A stretch of 64,000 nucleotides of DNA from Acidovorax sp. T1 (GCF_002176815.1 NZ_CP021649.1:119062-183061), one strand, 5' to 3'; positions 35,656-45,954 are shown, counted from the first letter of the stretch. Translations and numbers: made by a program. The notes: a model not told the origin generated them from the letters alone.

Positions 35656-36818
35656 ACTCATCGATGCAAAAAACCAAGGCAACCAGCATGCTTCATGTTT
35701 TCGGCTTGAGTGTCATCACGTACATCTCGGCGATGTTCTCACCTATTGCCGTCGCAGCGCCGGGTGCCCATGGGCCGAACGGTGAGCATCTGGATGCCTC
35801 CACGGCGGTCAGCGCATCCGGTTTGATGCGGTTGCCAGACGGCAGTGTCAACGTTCCGATGCTCGCCCAACGGCGCCTGGGTATCCGCACACAGTTGACC
35901 CCTGAAACCCAGGCCGCCGCCACCATCGAGTTGTCAGGCCGTGTGGTCGTGGACCCCAATGCGAGTGGTCGTGTCCAGGCGATCCATGGGGGACGGATCG
36001 AAGCGGGACCACGCGGGCTACCGGTCGCTGGCCAGACCGTGCGCCAGGGGGAGGTGCTGGCCTATGTGGCTCACCACGCAGAACCCTACGCATTGGCAAA
36101 CCAGCAAGCCCAATTGGCAGAGTTGCGTAGTAGCCGAGAACTGGCTGCACAGCGTGTGCAGCGGCTGCAGTCCCTCGAAGGCACTGTGCCGCGCAAGGAG
36201 ATCGAGGCCGCACGTGCTGAGCTGCAGAGCCTCACAGCGCGCGAGAAAAGCATTGGAGCGAGCCTGGCCGCCCGAGAGCCCTTGCTGGCCCCCGTTTCAG
36301 GCGTGATTGCCAGAGCCGATGTGACCAAAGGCCAGGTGGTCGAGGCCCGCGAAGTCTTGTTCGAGGTGATTGACCCTGCACGCGTGCTGGTGGAGGCCAC
36401 CACGGCAGATTCTGGCTTGCCAGCACGCACGGGTACAGCCCACTTGCAGGGCGTGCCTGGCGTCAATTTGCAGCTGATCGGCGCTGCGCGCAGCCTGCGC
36501 GATGGCGTGCTGCCAATGACCTTCAGGGCGGTCCCGGAGCAATCGGGCAAGGCTTTGCCGCTGGCGGTCGGACAGCCCGTCACCGTCGTGGCCTCGCTGA
36601 CCGAGCAGGTCAAGGGCTTCGTCCTGCCTGCGCAGGCCGTTGTGCGCAACAGTGCCAACGAGCCGGTGGTCTGGATCAAGTCCGGTGCAGAGCGCTACAT
36701 TCCCCAGCCGGTGCAGTACCGCTCCCTGGACGCCGCCACGGTGGTCGTCACGCAGGGCCTGGGGGCTGACAACCGCGTGGTGGTGCAAGGTGCGCCGCTG
36801 ATCGCACAGATCCGCTGA
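35652..36818 (+). CDS. CzcB-like periplasmic adaptor of an RND metal pump
   Basis: A 388-residue membrane-fusion protein. After the signal peptide it repeats the motif [15 protein letters not shown] seen in the preceding protein. It then has a lipoyl/barrel-sandwich half ([30 protein letters not shown]), a helical hairpin ([19 protein letters not shown]) and the second half ([19 protein letters not shown]). It links the inner-membrane pump with the CzcC-like channel. It overlaps the upstream gene and is 14 bases before the pump gene. Confidence 0.87.
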   Translation: MNSSMQKTKATSMLHVFGLSVITYISAMFSPIAVAAPGAHGPNGEHLDASTAVSASGLMRLPDGSVNVPMLAQRRLGIRTQLTPETQAAATIELSGRVVVDPNASGRVQAIHGGRIEAGPRGLPVAGQTVRQGEVLAYVAHHAEPYALANQQAQLAELRSSRELAAQRVQRLQSLEGTVPRKEIEAARAELQSLTAREKSIGASLAAREPLLAPVSGVIARADVTKGQVVEAREVLFEVIDPARVLVEATTADSGLPARTGTAHLQGVPGVNLQLIGAARSLRDGVLPMTFRAVPEQSGKALPLAVGQPVTVVASLTEQVKGFVLPAQAVVRNSANEPVVWIKSGAERYIPQPVQYRSLDAATVVVTQGLGADNRVVVQGAPLIAQIR

Positions 36819-36832
36819 ACGGAGCCCACGCA

Positions 36833-39800
36833 ATGTTCAATTGGATCGTAAGGAACAGCCTTCACAACCGTCTGTTCGTCCTGGCGGTCGCGGCGCTGCT
36901 GATGGTCTACGGGGCTATCACCGCATGGCGCACGCCAGTCGATGTGTTTCCCGACCTCAACAAACCCCTGGTCACCGTCTTGACGGAAGCAGGAGGTATG
37001 GCGCCCGAAGAAGTCGAGCAGCTGGTGACCTTCCCTCTGGAGACCGCGCTCAACGGCATGCCGGGGGTCACGCGGGTTCGCTCTACATCTGGGGTTGGCC
37101 TGTCCATTCTCTATGCCGAGTTCGATTGGGGGACGGACATCTACCGCAACCGCCAGCTCGTGGCGGAGCGCCTGGCACTGGTGCGGGAGCAACTCCCCGG
37201 GGGCATCACGCCCGTCATGGGGCCAGTGTCTTCCATCATGGGCGAAGTCATGCTCATCGCGCTGCCGTTGGCAGCAGGCGATGGTAAGGCCGCCGCAGCG
37301 ACACCCATGCAGGCCCGTGAGTACGCGGACTTCGTGCTGCGCCCAAGACTGCTGTCGATTCCAGGGGTTTCACAGGTCATCCCCATCGGCGGCGAAGTGC
37401 GCCAGTTGCGGGTGGAGCCGGACACGGCACGCATGGCACAGTTCGGGGTGACATTGACGCAGATCGAGCAGGCCCTTCGAGGCTTTGCGGGGAATGCGGG
37501 AGGTGGCTTCATCGACCTCAACAGCCGTGAATTCCTCATCCGCCACATCGGCCGTACCAGCCGTGTCGAGGACCTGCAGGGCGTGGCGGTGGCCTGGAAG
37601 GATGGCCGAGCCATCTTGCTGGAACAGGTGGCCAATGTCCGGTTCGCTGCCGCCATGAAGCGCGGTGACGCCGGATACACCGGCGTGCCTGCCGTCATCG
37701 TCAGTGTGCAAAAGCAGCCTGCGGCCGATACCGTCAAGCTCACACACGCCATCGAAGCGGCATTAGGGGATCTCAAACAGGGGCTGCCCGTGGGCTTGGC
37801 TGCTCCGAAGGTGTTGTTTCGTCAGGCGGACTTCATCGAGGCGTCCATCGGCAACGTGACCGAGGCTTTGCGGGACGGCGCCATCATGGTGGCCATCGTG
37901 TTGTTCGCCTTCCTGTTGTCCGCGCGAACCACTTTGATCTCGCTCGTGGCGATTCCCCTGTCGCTGGCCGTGACGGCCATGGTCTTCCGGCTGCTGGACC
38001 AGTCCATCAACGTCATGACTCTGGGTGGCCTGGCCATTGCCATTGGCGAGCTGGTGGACGATGCGGTGGTCGATGTGGAGAACATCCTGCGCAGGCTGAA
38101 GCAAAACCGTGCCCAGGGCAATCCACTGTCCATGCTGGAGGTCGTGCGCCGGGCGAGCGTGGAAGTCCGCTCGGGCATCGTCTACGCCACCGCCATCGTG
38201 GTGCTGGTGTTTGTGCCGCTGTTTGCGCTGCCGGGCATCGAGGGTCGCCTGTTCACGCCCCTGGGCATCGCCTACATCGTGTCGGTGCTGGCATCGATGC
38301 TGGTCTCAATGACGGTTACGCCCGTGCTGTGCCTTTACCTGTTGCCGGGGATGAAACGGTTGGACCATGGTGACAGCACCCTGGTCGCCTGGCTCAAGCG
38401 GCGGGATGCGCAAGTGCTCAGCTGGTCGTTTTCTCGCGCCAAGTCGCTGATGGCTGTCGCCGCACTGGCGGTGGCGGCAGCGGCGGCCAGTGTCCCGTTT
38501 TTCCCGCGCGCCTTTCTTCCGGCGTTCAATGAGGGCTCGCTGGTGCTTGGCATGGTGTTCAACCCAGGCACTGCGCTGGCGGAAGCCAATCGCATGGGCG
38601 CGTTGGCGGAGACGCTGATCGCAGAGGTCCCCGAGGTCACCCAGGTGGGGCGCCGGACGGGACGCGCCGAGCTGGATGAGCATGCAGAAGGCGTGCATTC
38701 GGCCGAGATCGATGTGGACCTGAAGCGGTCCGCCCGGGACCGCGAGGCCGTGATGGCAGACATCCGTGCCCGTTTGGCCGTCCTTCCAGCCCAGGTGGCC
38801 ATTGGCCAGCCTATCTCCCACCGCCTGGATCACCTCTTGTCAGGGGTGCGGGCGCAGATAGCGCTCAAGATCTTCGGCGATGACACGGACACCCTACGGG
38901 GCCTGGCCGAGCAGATGCGCCAGGGACTCTCGGGCGTTCCAGGGCTGGTGGATCTGACCGTGGAAAAGCAGGTGCTGATCCCCCAGATCACGGTACGGCT
39001 GGACCACCGCAAGGCCGCGCAGGTTGGGCTGTCTCCTGGCGAGGCGGTGCGGGTCCTACAGGCTCTTACAGATGGTGCCCATGGTGCGCAAATCGTTGAC
39101 GGCCTGCGCCGGTATGAACTGGTGCTGCGCCTGCCCGATGACAAACGCAGTCCTCAGGATCTGGCACGCACGCTGATCGACACGCCTGCGGGACAGATAC
39201 CGGTGTCCGCCATCGCCACGGTCCAGGAAACCGATGGACCCAACCAGATTGGCCGAGAGAACGGTCGTCGCCGCATCGTCGTTTATGCCAACACGGACGG
39301 CTCCGACATGGGCCGCGTCATCGGTGACATTCGGGCAGTGATGGCCAAGACGCCATTGCCGCCTGGGACCTTCCTGAGCTTGGAAGGCCAGTTCCAGGCT
39401 CAAGAGCAGGCGATGCAATTGATCGTCGGTCTGTCGTTTGTGTCCTTAGCGATGATCTTTCTCGTTTTATATGGACGCTACAAGTCGGCCGTGCTGGCCG
39501 GGATCATCATGGCCAATATTCCGCTTGCGCTGATCGGCAGCGTGGCTGCGATGTGGCTGGCGGGGGTGAGCCTGTCGGTGGCCTCCATGGTGGGTTTCAT
39601 CACGCTGGCGGGTATCGCCACGCGCAATGGGATTTTGAAGGTCAGCCACTACATCAACCTGTGCAAGTTCGAGGGAGAGGCCTTCGGCCAACCCATGATC
39701 GTGCGCGGCTCGCTGGAACGGTTGACCCCGGTGCTCATGACGGCGCTGGTGGCTGCCTTTGCGCTGACCCCGCTACTGTTGGCGGCCGACGCACCTGGTA

Positions 39801-39979
39801 AAGAAATCCTGCATCCGGTGGCGGTCGTGATTTTTGGTGGACTCGTCAGTTCGACCTTGCTGGACACGTTGCTGACGCCCGTGATGTTCTGGCTTTTTGG
39901 TGAAGGTGCCACCCGGCGCTTGATTGAAGGCGGCGGCGCTCAAACCCAAAGCGAGCCGATGGACCAAGAAGCCTATTGA
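36833..39979 (+). CDS. HME-RND heavy-metal efflux pump (CzcA/CusA family, substrate unresolved)
   Basis: A 1048-residue inner-membrane RND transporter with twelve helices. Its relay helix reads [18 protein letters not shown]: the second Asp and the Glu of the CzcA proton relay are present, but the first Asp of CzcA is replaced by Ala as in CusA. The loop motif is [25 protein letters not shown], unlike the ATDPAP signature of the CusA pump at 11.4 kb. It is therefore a different HME class from classical Zn/Co/Cd CzcA, and I do not assign a metal. Full length. Confidence 0.85.
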   Translation: MFNWIVRNSLHNRLFVLAVAALLMVYGAITAWRTPVDVFPDLNKPLVTVLTEAGGMAPEEVEQLVTFPLETALNGMPGVTRVRSTSGVGLSILYAEFDWGTDIYRNRQLVAERLALVREQLPGGITPVMGPVSSIMGEVMLIALPLAAGDGKAAAATPMQAREYADFVLRPRLLSIPGVSQVIPIGGEVRQLRVEPDTARMAQFGVTLTQIEQALRGFAGNAGGGFIDLNSREFLIRHIGRTSRVEDLQGVAVAWKDGRAILLEQVANVRFAAAMKRGDAGYTGVPAVIVSVQKQPAADTVKLTHAIEAALGDLKQGLPVGLAAPKVLFRQADFIEASIGNVTEALRDGAIMVAIVLFAFLLSARTTLISLVAIPLSLAVTAMVFRLLDQSINVMTLGGLAIAIGELVDDAVVDVENILRRLKQNRAQGNPLSMLEVVRRASVEVRSGIVYATAIVVLVFVPLFALPGIEGRLFTPLGIAYIVSVLASMLVSMTVTPVLCLYLLPGMKRLDHGDSTLVAWLKRRDAQVLSWSFSRAKSLMAVAALAVAAAAASVPFFPRAFLPAFNEGSLVLGMVFNPGTALAEANRMGALAETLIAEVPEVTQVGRRTGRAELDEHAEGVHSAEIDVDLKRSARDREAVMADIRARLAVLPAQVAIGQPISHRLDHLLSGVRAQIALKIFGDDTDTLRGLAEQMRQGLSGVPGLVDLTVEKQVLIPQITVRLDHRKAAQVGLSPGEAVRVLQALTDGAHGAQIVDGLRRYELVLRLPDDKRSPQDLARTLIDTPAGQIPVSAIATVQETDGPNQIGRENGRRRIVVYANTDGSDMGRVIGDIRAVMAKTPLPPGTFLSLEGQFQAQEQAMQLIVGLSFVSLAMIFLVLYGRYKSAVLAGIIMANIPLALIGSVAAMWLAGVSLSVASMVGFITLAGIATRNGILKVSHYINLCKFEGEAFGQPMIVRGSLERLTPVLMTALVAAFALTPLLLAADAPGKEILHPVAVVIFGGLVSSTLLDTLLTPVMFWLFGEGATRRLIEGGGAQTQSEPMDQEAY

Positions 39980-40081
39980 TCCCTCACTGAGACTGTATTA
40001 CTTCCATCTTTTTGAAAGAGGCCTCGGAGCGCTGCCTTTTGAAGCGCTCTATTGAAACAAACTCAACGAAAGGCAACCCAA

Positions 40082-40477
40082 ATGATCATGAAAACGAACT
40101 TCTCCCAACTGATGGCAGCCACCACCATCGTGATGGCATCCTTGGCAAGTGCGCCCGCTGCCATGGCCCATGGTGCCGCCGCCCCTGTGCATGGCGGAGT
40201 CGTGCAAACCGCTGCCGATTTGTCGTTTGAGTTAGTCGCGACACCCGATGGCGCGAATATCTACATCCAAGACCACGGCAAAGATGCGGATGTTTCACGG
40301 TTCGAGGGCAAGCTGACAGTGCTCAACGGTGCGGATAAGTCCGAAGCGCTCCTGAAACCTGCAGGTGCGAACAAGTTAGAGGCCAAGGGAGTCACCCTGT
40401 CCAAAGGGTCGAAGGCTGTCGCGGTGCTCACGACCGGCAGCAAGAAGAGCATCACGGTGCGGTTCACGGTGAAGTAA
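40082..40477 (+). CDS. Small periplasmic protein of the metal-efflux operon
   Basis: 131 residues from ATG 40082, with AAAGG eight bases upstream. A signal peptide ends near AMAHGAAAP, so the mature protein starts with a His-containing segment (HGAAAPVHGGVV). The rest is a small beta-rich domain (LSFELVATPDGANIYIQDHGKD). It resembles small copper- or metal-binding periplasmic proteins that follow RND pumps, but not CusF, since it lacks the W/Met site. About 100 bases after the pump gene; likely same operon. Confidence 0.65.
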   Translation: MIMKTNFSQLMAATTIVMASLASAPAAMAHGAAAPVHGGVVQTAADLSFELVATPDGANIYIQDHGKDADVSRFEGKLTVLNGADKSEALLKPAGANKLEAKGVTLSKGSKAVAVLTTGSKKSITVRFTVK

Positions 40478-40484
40478 GGCAGCA

Positions 40485-41540
40485 ATGGCGCTCCAATCCC
40501 TGCATCTGCCAGCTTTGCGAGGCGGCCTGCTGGCCTTGCTGGCGGCGGCCTTGTTCGGCATCAGTACCCCCATCGTCCAGCGGCTGGGTGCAGGGCTCGG
40601 AGCGTTTACTACGGCAGCGCTTCTGTACGCGGGTGCCGCTGCGGTAGGCGTCTTGTCTCTGCGGACTGCCGCCCAAGAAGCAAGATTGCAGAGTTCGGAT
40701 ACCTGGCGTCTCATCGCCATGGCCGGATTCGGAGCAGCCCTCGGCCCGGTTGCCCTGTCGTGGGGGTTGCAACACACGAGCGGTGCCAGCGCGTCGCTCA
40801 TGCTCACTCTGGAGGCTCTGTTCACTGCAACGCTTGCTTGGTGGCTATACGGTGAAACCATGGACCGCCGAGTGTGGGCGGCCATGCTACTTTTGCTGGC
40901 AGGAGGCATGGCATTGGTCATGGATCAGGGACTGCAAGGTGGTGCACAGTTGCTCGGTCTGCTAGCCGTGCTGCTCGCAACCGTGGCCTGGGGCGTGGAC
41001 AACACCCTGTCCCGAGGCTTAGCTGAACGTGATCCAAGCCAGGTGGTGATGGCCAAGGCGTCGCTGGGGTCTGCTGCAACAGCGTGTCTTGCAGTGGTAT
41101 CGGGGGAGCCTGTGCCCTCCGTGACGGCAGCTCTAGGGCTCTTTGCCGTGGGGGCCACGGGGTATGGCCTAAGTCTTCGCTTCTACCTTCTAGCGCAGCG
41201 GGCTTTTGGCGCGGCACGGACAGGCTCCGTGTTCGCCTTTGCTCCGTTCATTGGTGCAGCTGTGGCGTTCGGCTTTGGCGAACGGTCTGCCGGGTGGTTG
41301 ATGCTGGTCGGTGGTTTTCTGATGCTTGCAGGTGTACTGCTGCATTTGGCCGAGAGCCACGGGCATGAACATGTACATGAATCGATGGCGCATGAGCATG
41401 CCCACCGTCATGACGATGGACACCATTCGCACTCCCATGACGTGATGCCTACGGGAAGCCACAGCCACATGCACTTCCACGAACCGGTCACCCATTCTCA
41501 TCCTCATGCGCCAGATGTTCACCATCAGCACAGGCATTAA
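40485..41540 (+). CDS. EamA/DMT-family transporter with His-rich tail
   Basis: A 351-residue protein: ten membrane helices in two EamA repeats (residues of about 10-140 and 155-290), followed by a 60-residue cytoplasmic or periplasmic tail holding more than 20 histidines (e.g. HGHEHVHESMAHEHAHRH). EamA proteins are drug/metabolite exporters. The tail is typical of metal-handling proteins, and the gene lies seven bases after the small periplasmic protein of the pump operon, so metal export is a reasonable guess. Confidence 0.8.
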   Translation: MALQSLHLPALRGGLLALLAAALFGISTPIVQRLGAGLGAFTTAALLYAGAAAVGVLSLRTAAQEARLQSSDTWRLIAMAGFGAALGPVALSWGLQHTSGASASLMLTLEALFTATLAWWLYGETMDRRVWAAMLLLLAGGMALVMDQGLQGGAQLLGLLAVLLATVAWGVDNTLSRGLAERDPSQVVMAKASLGSAATACLAVVSGEPVPSVTAALGLFAVGATGYGLSLRFYLLAQRAFGAARTGSVFAFAPFIGAAVAFGFGERSAGWLMLVGGFLMLAGVLLHLAESHGHEHVHESMAHEHAHRHDDGHHSHSHDVMPTGSHSHMHFHEPVTHSHPHAPDVHHQHRH

Positions 41541-41580
41541 ACCCATCGCGTCTTCAAAATGCATTAGGGAAATTTGAAAG

Positions 41581-41952
41581 ATGAATAAAACGACACCTTG
41601 GCTTGCTGCTTCGCTTGCCTTACTGATGATTTCAGGCTGTAGCACTCCGGTCTACGAAAACCGATACGCCATGTCGGAAGGCTGGAGAGTCGGTAAGGTC
41701 ACCAAACTGGTTTCTGCGGACGAATACTTGAAGGAGAATGGCTCTCGCTGCGAAGGCATGGAAATTAGTCCAAATGACCGCTTCGCCTTCATCCAACAAC
41801 AAGTGACCCGAGCGCGCGGGCACTTCGCCAGAATCGACACGGGCACTGGCGTAGCGGTGGGCGACGAGGTTTACTTCAACGCGTGGAAGTGTGACCAACC
41901 TCCAATAGTGCCGAAGGTCCAGCGTGGGGCCAAGGCGGTGCAAAAGCCTTAG
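41581..41952 (+). CDS. Small lipoprotein, function unknown
   Basis: A 123-residue protein with a lipoprotein signal: LLMISGC places the lipidated Cys at about residue 20. The mature part has an SH3-like look (VGKVTKLVSADEYL, then VGDEVYFNAWKC) with two more cysteines that could form a disulfide. It follows the DMT transporter by 40 bases and converges with the chromate operon. No firm family. Confidence 0.6.
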   Translation: MNKTTPWLAASLALLMISGCSTPVYENRYAMSEGWRVGKVTKLVSADEYLKENGSRCEGMEISPNDRFAFIQQQVTRARGHFARIDTGTGVAVGDEVYFNAWKCDQPPIVPKVQRGAKAVQKP

Positions 41953-41968
41953 AGACTGACGAGGAGCT

Positions 41969-42367
41969 TCAGCGAGCCGGGCTCTTCCTGACCGTGCCTG
42001 CGTACACCACACTGCCCGCATCGCGGTACTGCAGTTCCACCCCCACGCGGACCACGTCAAAGCAGACAGGCGAGACCTTGCTGACCTCGGGCAGCAGCAG
42101 GCACAGTTGGTTGTTCTGCGCGCTCCAGCGTCCGCTGCGTATGCGGCCGTTCTCCAAACGCTCCAGGCGCCCATCCAAAAAGTAGTCATGACCCCAATGG
42201 CGCCCGTCGGAGACCTGGTGCCCGCCCAGCGTGGCGTGGATCTGAGCGGTGGTCAGTTTGGTTTCCGGGGGCGCCGCGCAGGCCAACGGAGCAAGCGTCA
42301 TGCACAGTAAATGCGCGCACAACGCACTGGTGAAGCGGTAAAGCGACCGCCCAGCACCCGCCGTCAT
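41969..42367 (-). CDS. Periplasmic hypothetical protein at the end of the chromate operon
   Basis: 132 residues from the ATG at 42367, which overlaps the stop of the upstream gene (ATGA). It has a signal peptide (about residues 1-32, ending LACAAPP) and a small beta-rich mature domain: TTAQIHATLGGHQVSDGRHW, then GRIRSGRWSAQNNQLCLLLP. Two cysteines could pair. It is coupled to chrB-type genes but I do not know a role. Confidence 0.6.
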   Translation of the reverse strand: MTAGAGRSLYRFTSALCAHLLCMTLAPLACAAPPETKLTTAQIHATLGGHQVSDGRHWGHDYFLDGRLERLENGRIRSGRWSAQNNQLCLLLPEVSKVSPVCFDVVRVGVELQYRDAGSVVYAGTVRKSPAR

Positions 42368-42822
42368 GCCGCCACACTCGGGGGCCAATTGTGGGTTTCG
42401 GCCTGGCAGGACCTACACCACGCATACAGTGCGTCGTACATCACCATGCCATGCCCGAGCATCTTGTGGTCGTCGCTGAAGGTCTTGGACAGGCCGAGAG
42501 ACAGCGCATAGAGGCCCGCAGACTGCGGCGCCAGGTCCAGTCTGGAAGTGTCCGCACCCCGCACAATCACAGCCAGTTGCAGCAAGGCGGGATCGGTGAG
42601 TTCGTACTTCTTGAGGAAGGCATCGAAGCTGCACAGCTCACCGTCGTGAGTCAATTCGACGCCGGGCACGTCGTAGGGGATTGCTCCCGTGTCCTGGGCC
42701 ACCTGAAGCACCGAGGCCGAAGGCACATAGAGGAATTCCGGCTCTTTGTCGATGAACCGAGCAATCAGCCAGGGGCAGGCAATGCGGTCGATCTTGGGCC
42801 GCTCGCGGGTGACCCATTTCAT
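42364..42822 (-). CDS. ChrB C-terminal-domain protein (chromate resistance accessory)
   Basis: 152 residues from ATG 42822 with AAGGAGG upstream. It starts MKWVTRERPKIDRIACPWLIARFID and contains the ChrB C-terminal pattern (YDVPGVELTHDGELCSFDAFL, then ILR-like ADTSRLDLAPQSAGLYALSLGL). The full-length ChrB lies upstream in the same operon. Such stand-alone domains occur in many chr operons. Its start overlaps the end of the dismutase-rhodanese gene, so the genes are coupled. Confidence 0.82.
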   Translation of the reverse strand: MKWVTRERPKIDRIACPWLIARFIDKEPEFLYVPSASVLQVAQDTGAIPYDVPGVELTHDGELCSFDAFLKKYELTDPALLQLAVIVRGADTSRLDLAPQSAGLYALSLGLSKTFSDDHKMLGHGMVMYDALYAWCRSCQAETHNWPPSVAA

Positions 42823-43739
42823 GCGGCACCTCCTTGCGTTTCCAGAGGCAGGCCAGCGGCTTGCCAGGCCTCGATGCCACCCACGAGGTAGTGCGCATCC
42901 ATGCCGCGTGCCCGCAGTGCCAGGACCGTAGAGCGGCCAATGTCCTTGCCGCGCAAGCAATAAAGCAGCACCGGCTTCGTTGGGTCCAACTCCTGGCTCC
43001 ATTCCAACACGCGCGACGGGTCGCGCCATGATGCTCCTGCAATGACCTGCGGGCTCTCCAGATAGTCCTCCTCACGTCGCACGTCAAGCGCACCTGCCGC
43101 ACCGGCCAGCGCTGCGCCTGTGTCGATGCCAAATGCCAACGCATCCGCCTCGACGGCCGCCCCGTAGCGCTTGTAGACCTTGTCCCACTGGATGTTGGCC
43201 ATGAAGGCATCCACATAGGCGCCCGCCTTGGCTCCAAAGTCCAGGTGGTACGCATGCTCGTACATGTCCAGCGCCAGCACGGGCGTGGCGCCCGCCAGAA
43301 GATGCGTGTGGTCGGCAGCCCAATGGTTGATGAGGCGGCTTTCGCGGGAAGACCAGGACAGCAGCGCCCATCCCGATCCGCCGCCCATGGCGTTGGCCAG
43401 CCCCATGAACTGGCTGCGCCAGGCATCGACGGAGCCAAAATCTCGTGTGAGCGCGACGGACAAACCGCAGGATGAAAGCACGCCGTCGCCGCCCAGGTTG
43501 TCGAAATACAGCTCGTGCAAGACGGCCGAGTTGGCGGCGATCAACTCCTCGCGCTTGAGACCGTTGATGGTGAAGGTGACTGCGGCACTCCAGTCCAGCG
43601 CTGCGAGTTCGCTCCGTATGGCGTTCAGGCGCTTGACCGCACCCGAGTAGTTGTTTTCGTGGTGGCTGGTGATCAGTCGGTTTGACAAGCCAGAGAGCTG
43701 ATCCGGGTTCATAGTCAGGGGGCAGATTTGATAGTTCAT
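42819..43739 (-). CDS. Fe/Mn superoxide dismutase fused to a rhodanese domain (ChrC-ChrE fusion)
   Basis: A 306-residue protein. Residues 1-200 are an Fe/Mn superoxide dismutase: ligands His in ITSHHENNY, His in AVLHELYFDNLGG and Asp/His in LALDMYEHAYHLDFG. The usual second His of the HH pair in the first helix is replaced. Residues of about 212-303 form a rhodanese domain with active Cys in LLYCLRGKDIGRS. In the C. metallidurans chr operon these are separate genes, chrC and chrE; here they are one polypeptide. It would detoxify superoxide formed during Cr(VI) reduction. Confidence 0.88.
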   Translation of the reverse strand: MNYQICPLTMNPDQLSGLSNRLITSHHENNYSGAVKRLNAIRSELAALDWSAAVTFTINGLKREELIAANSAVLHELYFDNLGGDGVLSSCGLSVALTRDFGSVDAWRSQFMGLANAMGGGSGWALLSWSSRESRLINHWAADHTHLLAGATPVLALDMYEHAYHLDFGAKAGAYVDAFMANIQWDKVYKRYGAAVEADALAFGIDTGAALAGAAGALDVRREEDYLESPQVIAGASWRDPSRVLEWSQELDPTKPVLLYCLRGKDIGRSTVLALRARGMDAHYLVGGIEAWQAAGLPLETQGGAA

Positions 43740-43764
43740 GAGGGTCTCCTACAGATGCTTGGGA

Positions 43765-44967
43765 TCAGGCGGTTGCAATAAACGGGTGAGCGACAAAGCC
43801 AATCAATGCGGCGGCCAAAACCACGACAGGCTCGGGCAGCTTCTTGAATCGCCACAGCACAGCGGCGGTAGCAAGGAACAACGCGGCAGTGGGCAGGTCA
43901 ACGATGGAGCGCTGCCCCAGCACCACCACGGCTCCAGCGATAGCGCCCACAGCAGCCGCAGTCACGCCATCCACGAACGCGACCACGCCGGGGTGTTTCC
44001 CGTGCTTCTTGAAGTACGGTGCTGGGATCACGGTGAGCAGGTAGCAGGGCAGAAAGGTCGCAGCCGCAGCAACAACCGCGCCCCAAAATCCACTGGTCAG
44101 GAACCCGATAAACCCGGTGGTGATGACAACTGGTCCCGGGGTGATCATGGCCACGGCCACCGCGTCCACGAACTGGCGGTCCGTCAGCCATGCGTACTCC
44201 TTGACCACGCCGCCGTAAAGGAACGGCACGATGGCCAGGCCGCTGCCGAAGACGAAGGCGCCCGCATAGGTGAAGTACGCGGCAATCTGCCCCAGCTTGT
44301 GCCAATCGAGGTTCTCCAAGCTGAGTGCCCCGGCGATAGGGGCCACCCATGCCAAGCTGTGAAGCTGGCCGCCGGTGCGCTTCAAGGGACCACGCACGGC
44401 CCATACCAACAGACCCGCGCCCAGGAAAACCCAGATCACCTCGGACTGCGTGATGATGGTCACACCAGCGCTGACCAGGTAGATGGCCCACAGCAGTTTG
44501 TCCTTGCCAACGCTCTTTGTCGTGAGCTTGTAGGCGCTCAAGGCAATGATGCCGATGACGGAGGCGCCCACGCCGTAGAAGACCGCCTGCATCCACGAGA
44601 TGCCGCCGTAGGCTTTGTAGGCAAACCCCAGGGCAACCACCATCAAAAAAGATGGAAGCACAAACGCCAGGCCAACCAGCGTTGCGCCCCACAAGCGGAA
44701 GTGGACGTACCCGAGGTAAATGGCCAACTGGGCTGCCAGTGGGCCCGGCATGAGTTGAGCCAGGGCCATCCCTTCCTTGTAGTCGGCATCCGAAATCCAG
44801 CCGTGTTGCTCCACCAGATCTCGGTACATGTAGCCGACCAGCGCCACCGGGCCGCCAAAGCCGAGCGTGCCCAAGCGCAGCATGTAGCGCACCAGTTGCC
44901 ACAGTGTGTAGCCAGGGGCGGTTTCCGCGCTGGCATCGGGCGCAGCCGTTACGTTGAGATCGTTCAT
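43765..44967 (-). CDS. chrA: ChrA, chromate efflux transporter
   Basis: A 400-residue CHR-family membrane protein made of two homologous halves, each with the family motif: LGTLGFGGPVALVGYMYRDLVE and GLAQLMPGPLAAQLAIYLGY in the first, and FGSGLAIVPFLYGGVV and ATPGPVVITTGFIGF-like sequence in the second. It exports chromate by exchange with sulfate or by the proton gradient. It lies between chrB and the dismutase fusion, 24 bases from chrB. Confidence 0.95.
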   Translation of the reverse strand: MNDLNVTAAPDASAETAPGYTLWQLVRYMLRLGTLGFGGPVALVGYMYRDLVEQHGWISDADYKEGMALAQLMPGPLAAQLAIYLGYVHFRLWGATLVGLAFVLPSFLMVVALGFAYKAYGGISWMQAVFYGVGASVIGIIALSAYKLTTKSVGKDKLLWAIYLVSAGVTIITQSEVIWVFLGAGLLVWAVRGPLKRTGGQLHSLAWVAPIAGALSLENLDWHKLGQIAAYFTYAGAFVFGSGLAIVPFLYGGVVKEYAWLTDRQFVDAVAVAMITPGPVVITTGFIGFLTSGFWGAVVAAAATFLPCYLLTVIPAPYFKKHGKHPGVVAFVDGVTAAAVGAIAGAVVVLGQRSIVDLPTAALFLATAAVLWRFKKLPEPVVVLAAALIGFVAHPFIATA

Positions 44968-44991
44968 GCTTATTCCTTAATTTGAGAGGTG

Positions 44992-45954
44992 CTACGGCTT
45001 GCGGTTGGTAGAGAAATGGGCATGGAGCGAGTCCAGTACCCCACCCACATCGGTCAACAGTGCGTCGTCGTCCGGCCAGCGCTTGCGCGCACCGGTCAGT
45101 ACGGCCTCGAAGCCGCTGGCCTCGGGCGTGGTCGTGCCACCCACGTCCAATGCATGCACCATGGATCCCAGACGCAAAAGACCACGGTCACCATCCAGGC
45201 CAAAGCTCGCCAGCAGTACCTCAAACGTCACTCGGTCGCCAACGTGCGAAAACATAGCTCCGTCGAAATCGAAACCCAGCGCATCGGAGGGGCAGTCGGC
45301 GGCGGAGTCCAGCCACAAAAAGCGCGCAGCGTGGTCAATAAAGCGTTGGATGAGCCAGGCGCTCGCCACGCGATCTACCCAGAGATGGCGACGAGTCGCC
45401 CAGAGTCGTCCCTGGTACTGCATCCGATTACGCCGGGCGATACGGCCGGCAGCGGCCTGGGGTTCACCGGGTGACTGCCTCGCTTCGACGGCATTGGTGA
45501 AGTCCCGCCATTGGGCCTCGGCACAGATGGAAGCCTCACCGGGAAAAAAGTCGATCTTGCGGATGGCTTCGTAGGTGCGCGCGCGCCGACGCTGCAGACG
45601 CTGAAGCTCGGCGGCAGGCAGCGCGGGAATAAGCTGGCGCGCTTGCGCCAACTCGTCCAGCCAGGGAGCGTAGTCGGCCGTTCGATCAAACAGCGCTTGG
45701 TAGGTGGCTTGCTCGGCCATGTCTTGGGCATGCACGCGCAGTAGCCAGGCTTGCCCGCCTTCCTGCTGGGCCTCATCGGCCAGCGTTTGCAACTGCGCAG
45801 CATGTTCCGCCTGTGCTGGCAGCAGGTAGGTGCCGTCGCGCAAGGCAGCGCAGCCTAGTGCCTTTACGGCACGCCAAATCCGCATGCGCGCCGTGGCGGC
45901 GGCAGATGGGAGGCTGACGACAAAGGCCAGCCAAGAGTCAGAGGTGAGAGACAT
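44992..45954 (-). CDS. chrB: ChrB, chromate-responsive regulator
   Basis: A 320-residue protein with the N-terminal winged-helix-like ChrB domain (WLAFVVSLPSAAATARMRIWRAVKALGCAALRDG, read in segments) and the C-terminal ChrB domain (WATRRHLWVDRVASAWLIQRFID, then FDFDGAMFSHVGD). It is the first gene of the chr operon and would control it in response to chromate. The promoter should lie in the 45955-46030 region; I see no unmistakable -35/-10 pair. Confidence 0.92.
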   Translation of the reverse strand: MSLTSDSWLAFVVSLPSAAATARMRIWRAVKALGCAALRDGTYLLPAQAEHAAQLQTLADEAQQEGGQAWLLRVHAQDMAEQATYQALFDRTADYAPWLDELAQARQLIPALPAAELQRLQRRRARTYEAIRKIDFFPGEASICAEAQWRDFTNAVEARQSPGEPQAAAGRIARRNRMQYQGRLWATRRHLWVDRVASAWLIQRFIDHAARFLWLDSAADCPSDALGFDFDGAMFSHVGDRVTFEVLLASFGLDGDRGLLRLGSMVHALDVGGTTTPEASGFEAVLTGARKRWPDDDALLTDVGGVLDSLHAHFSTNRKP

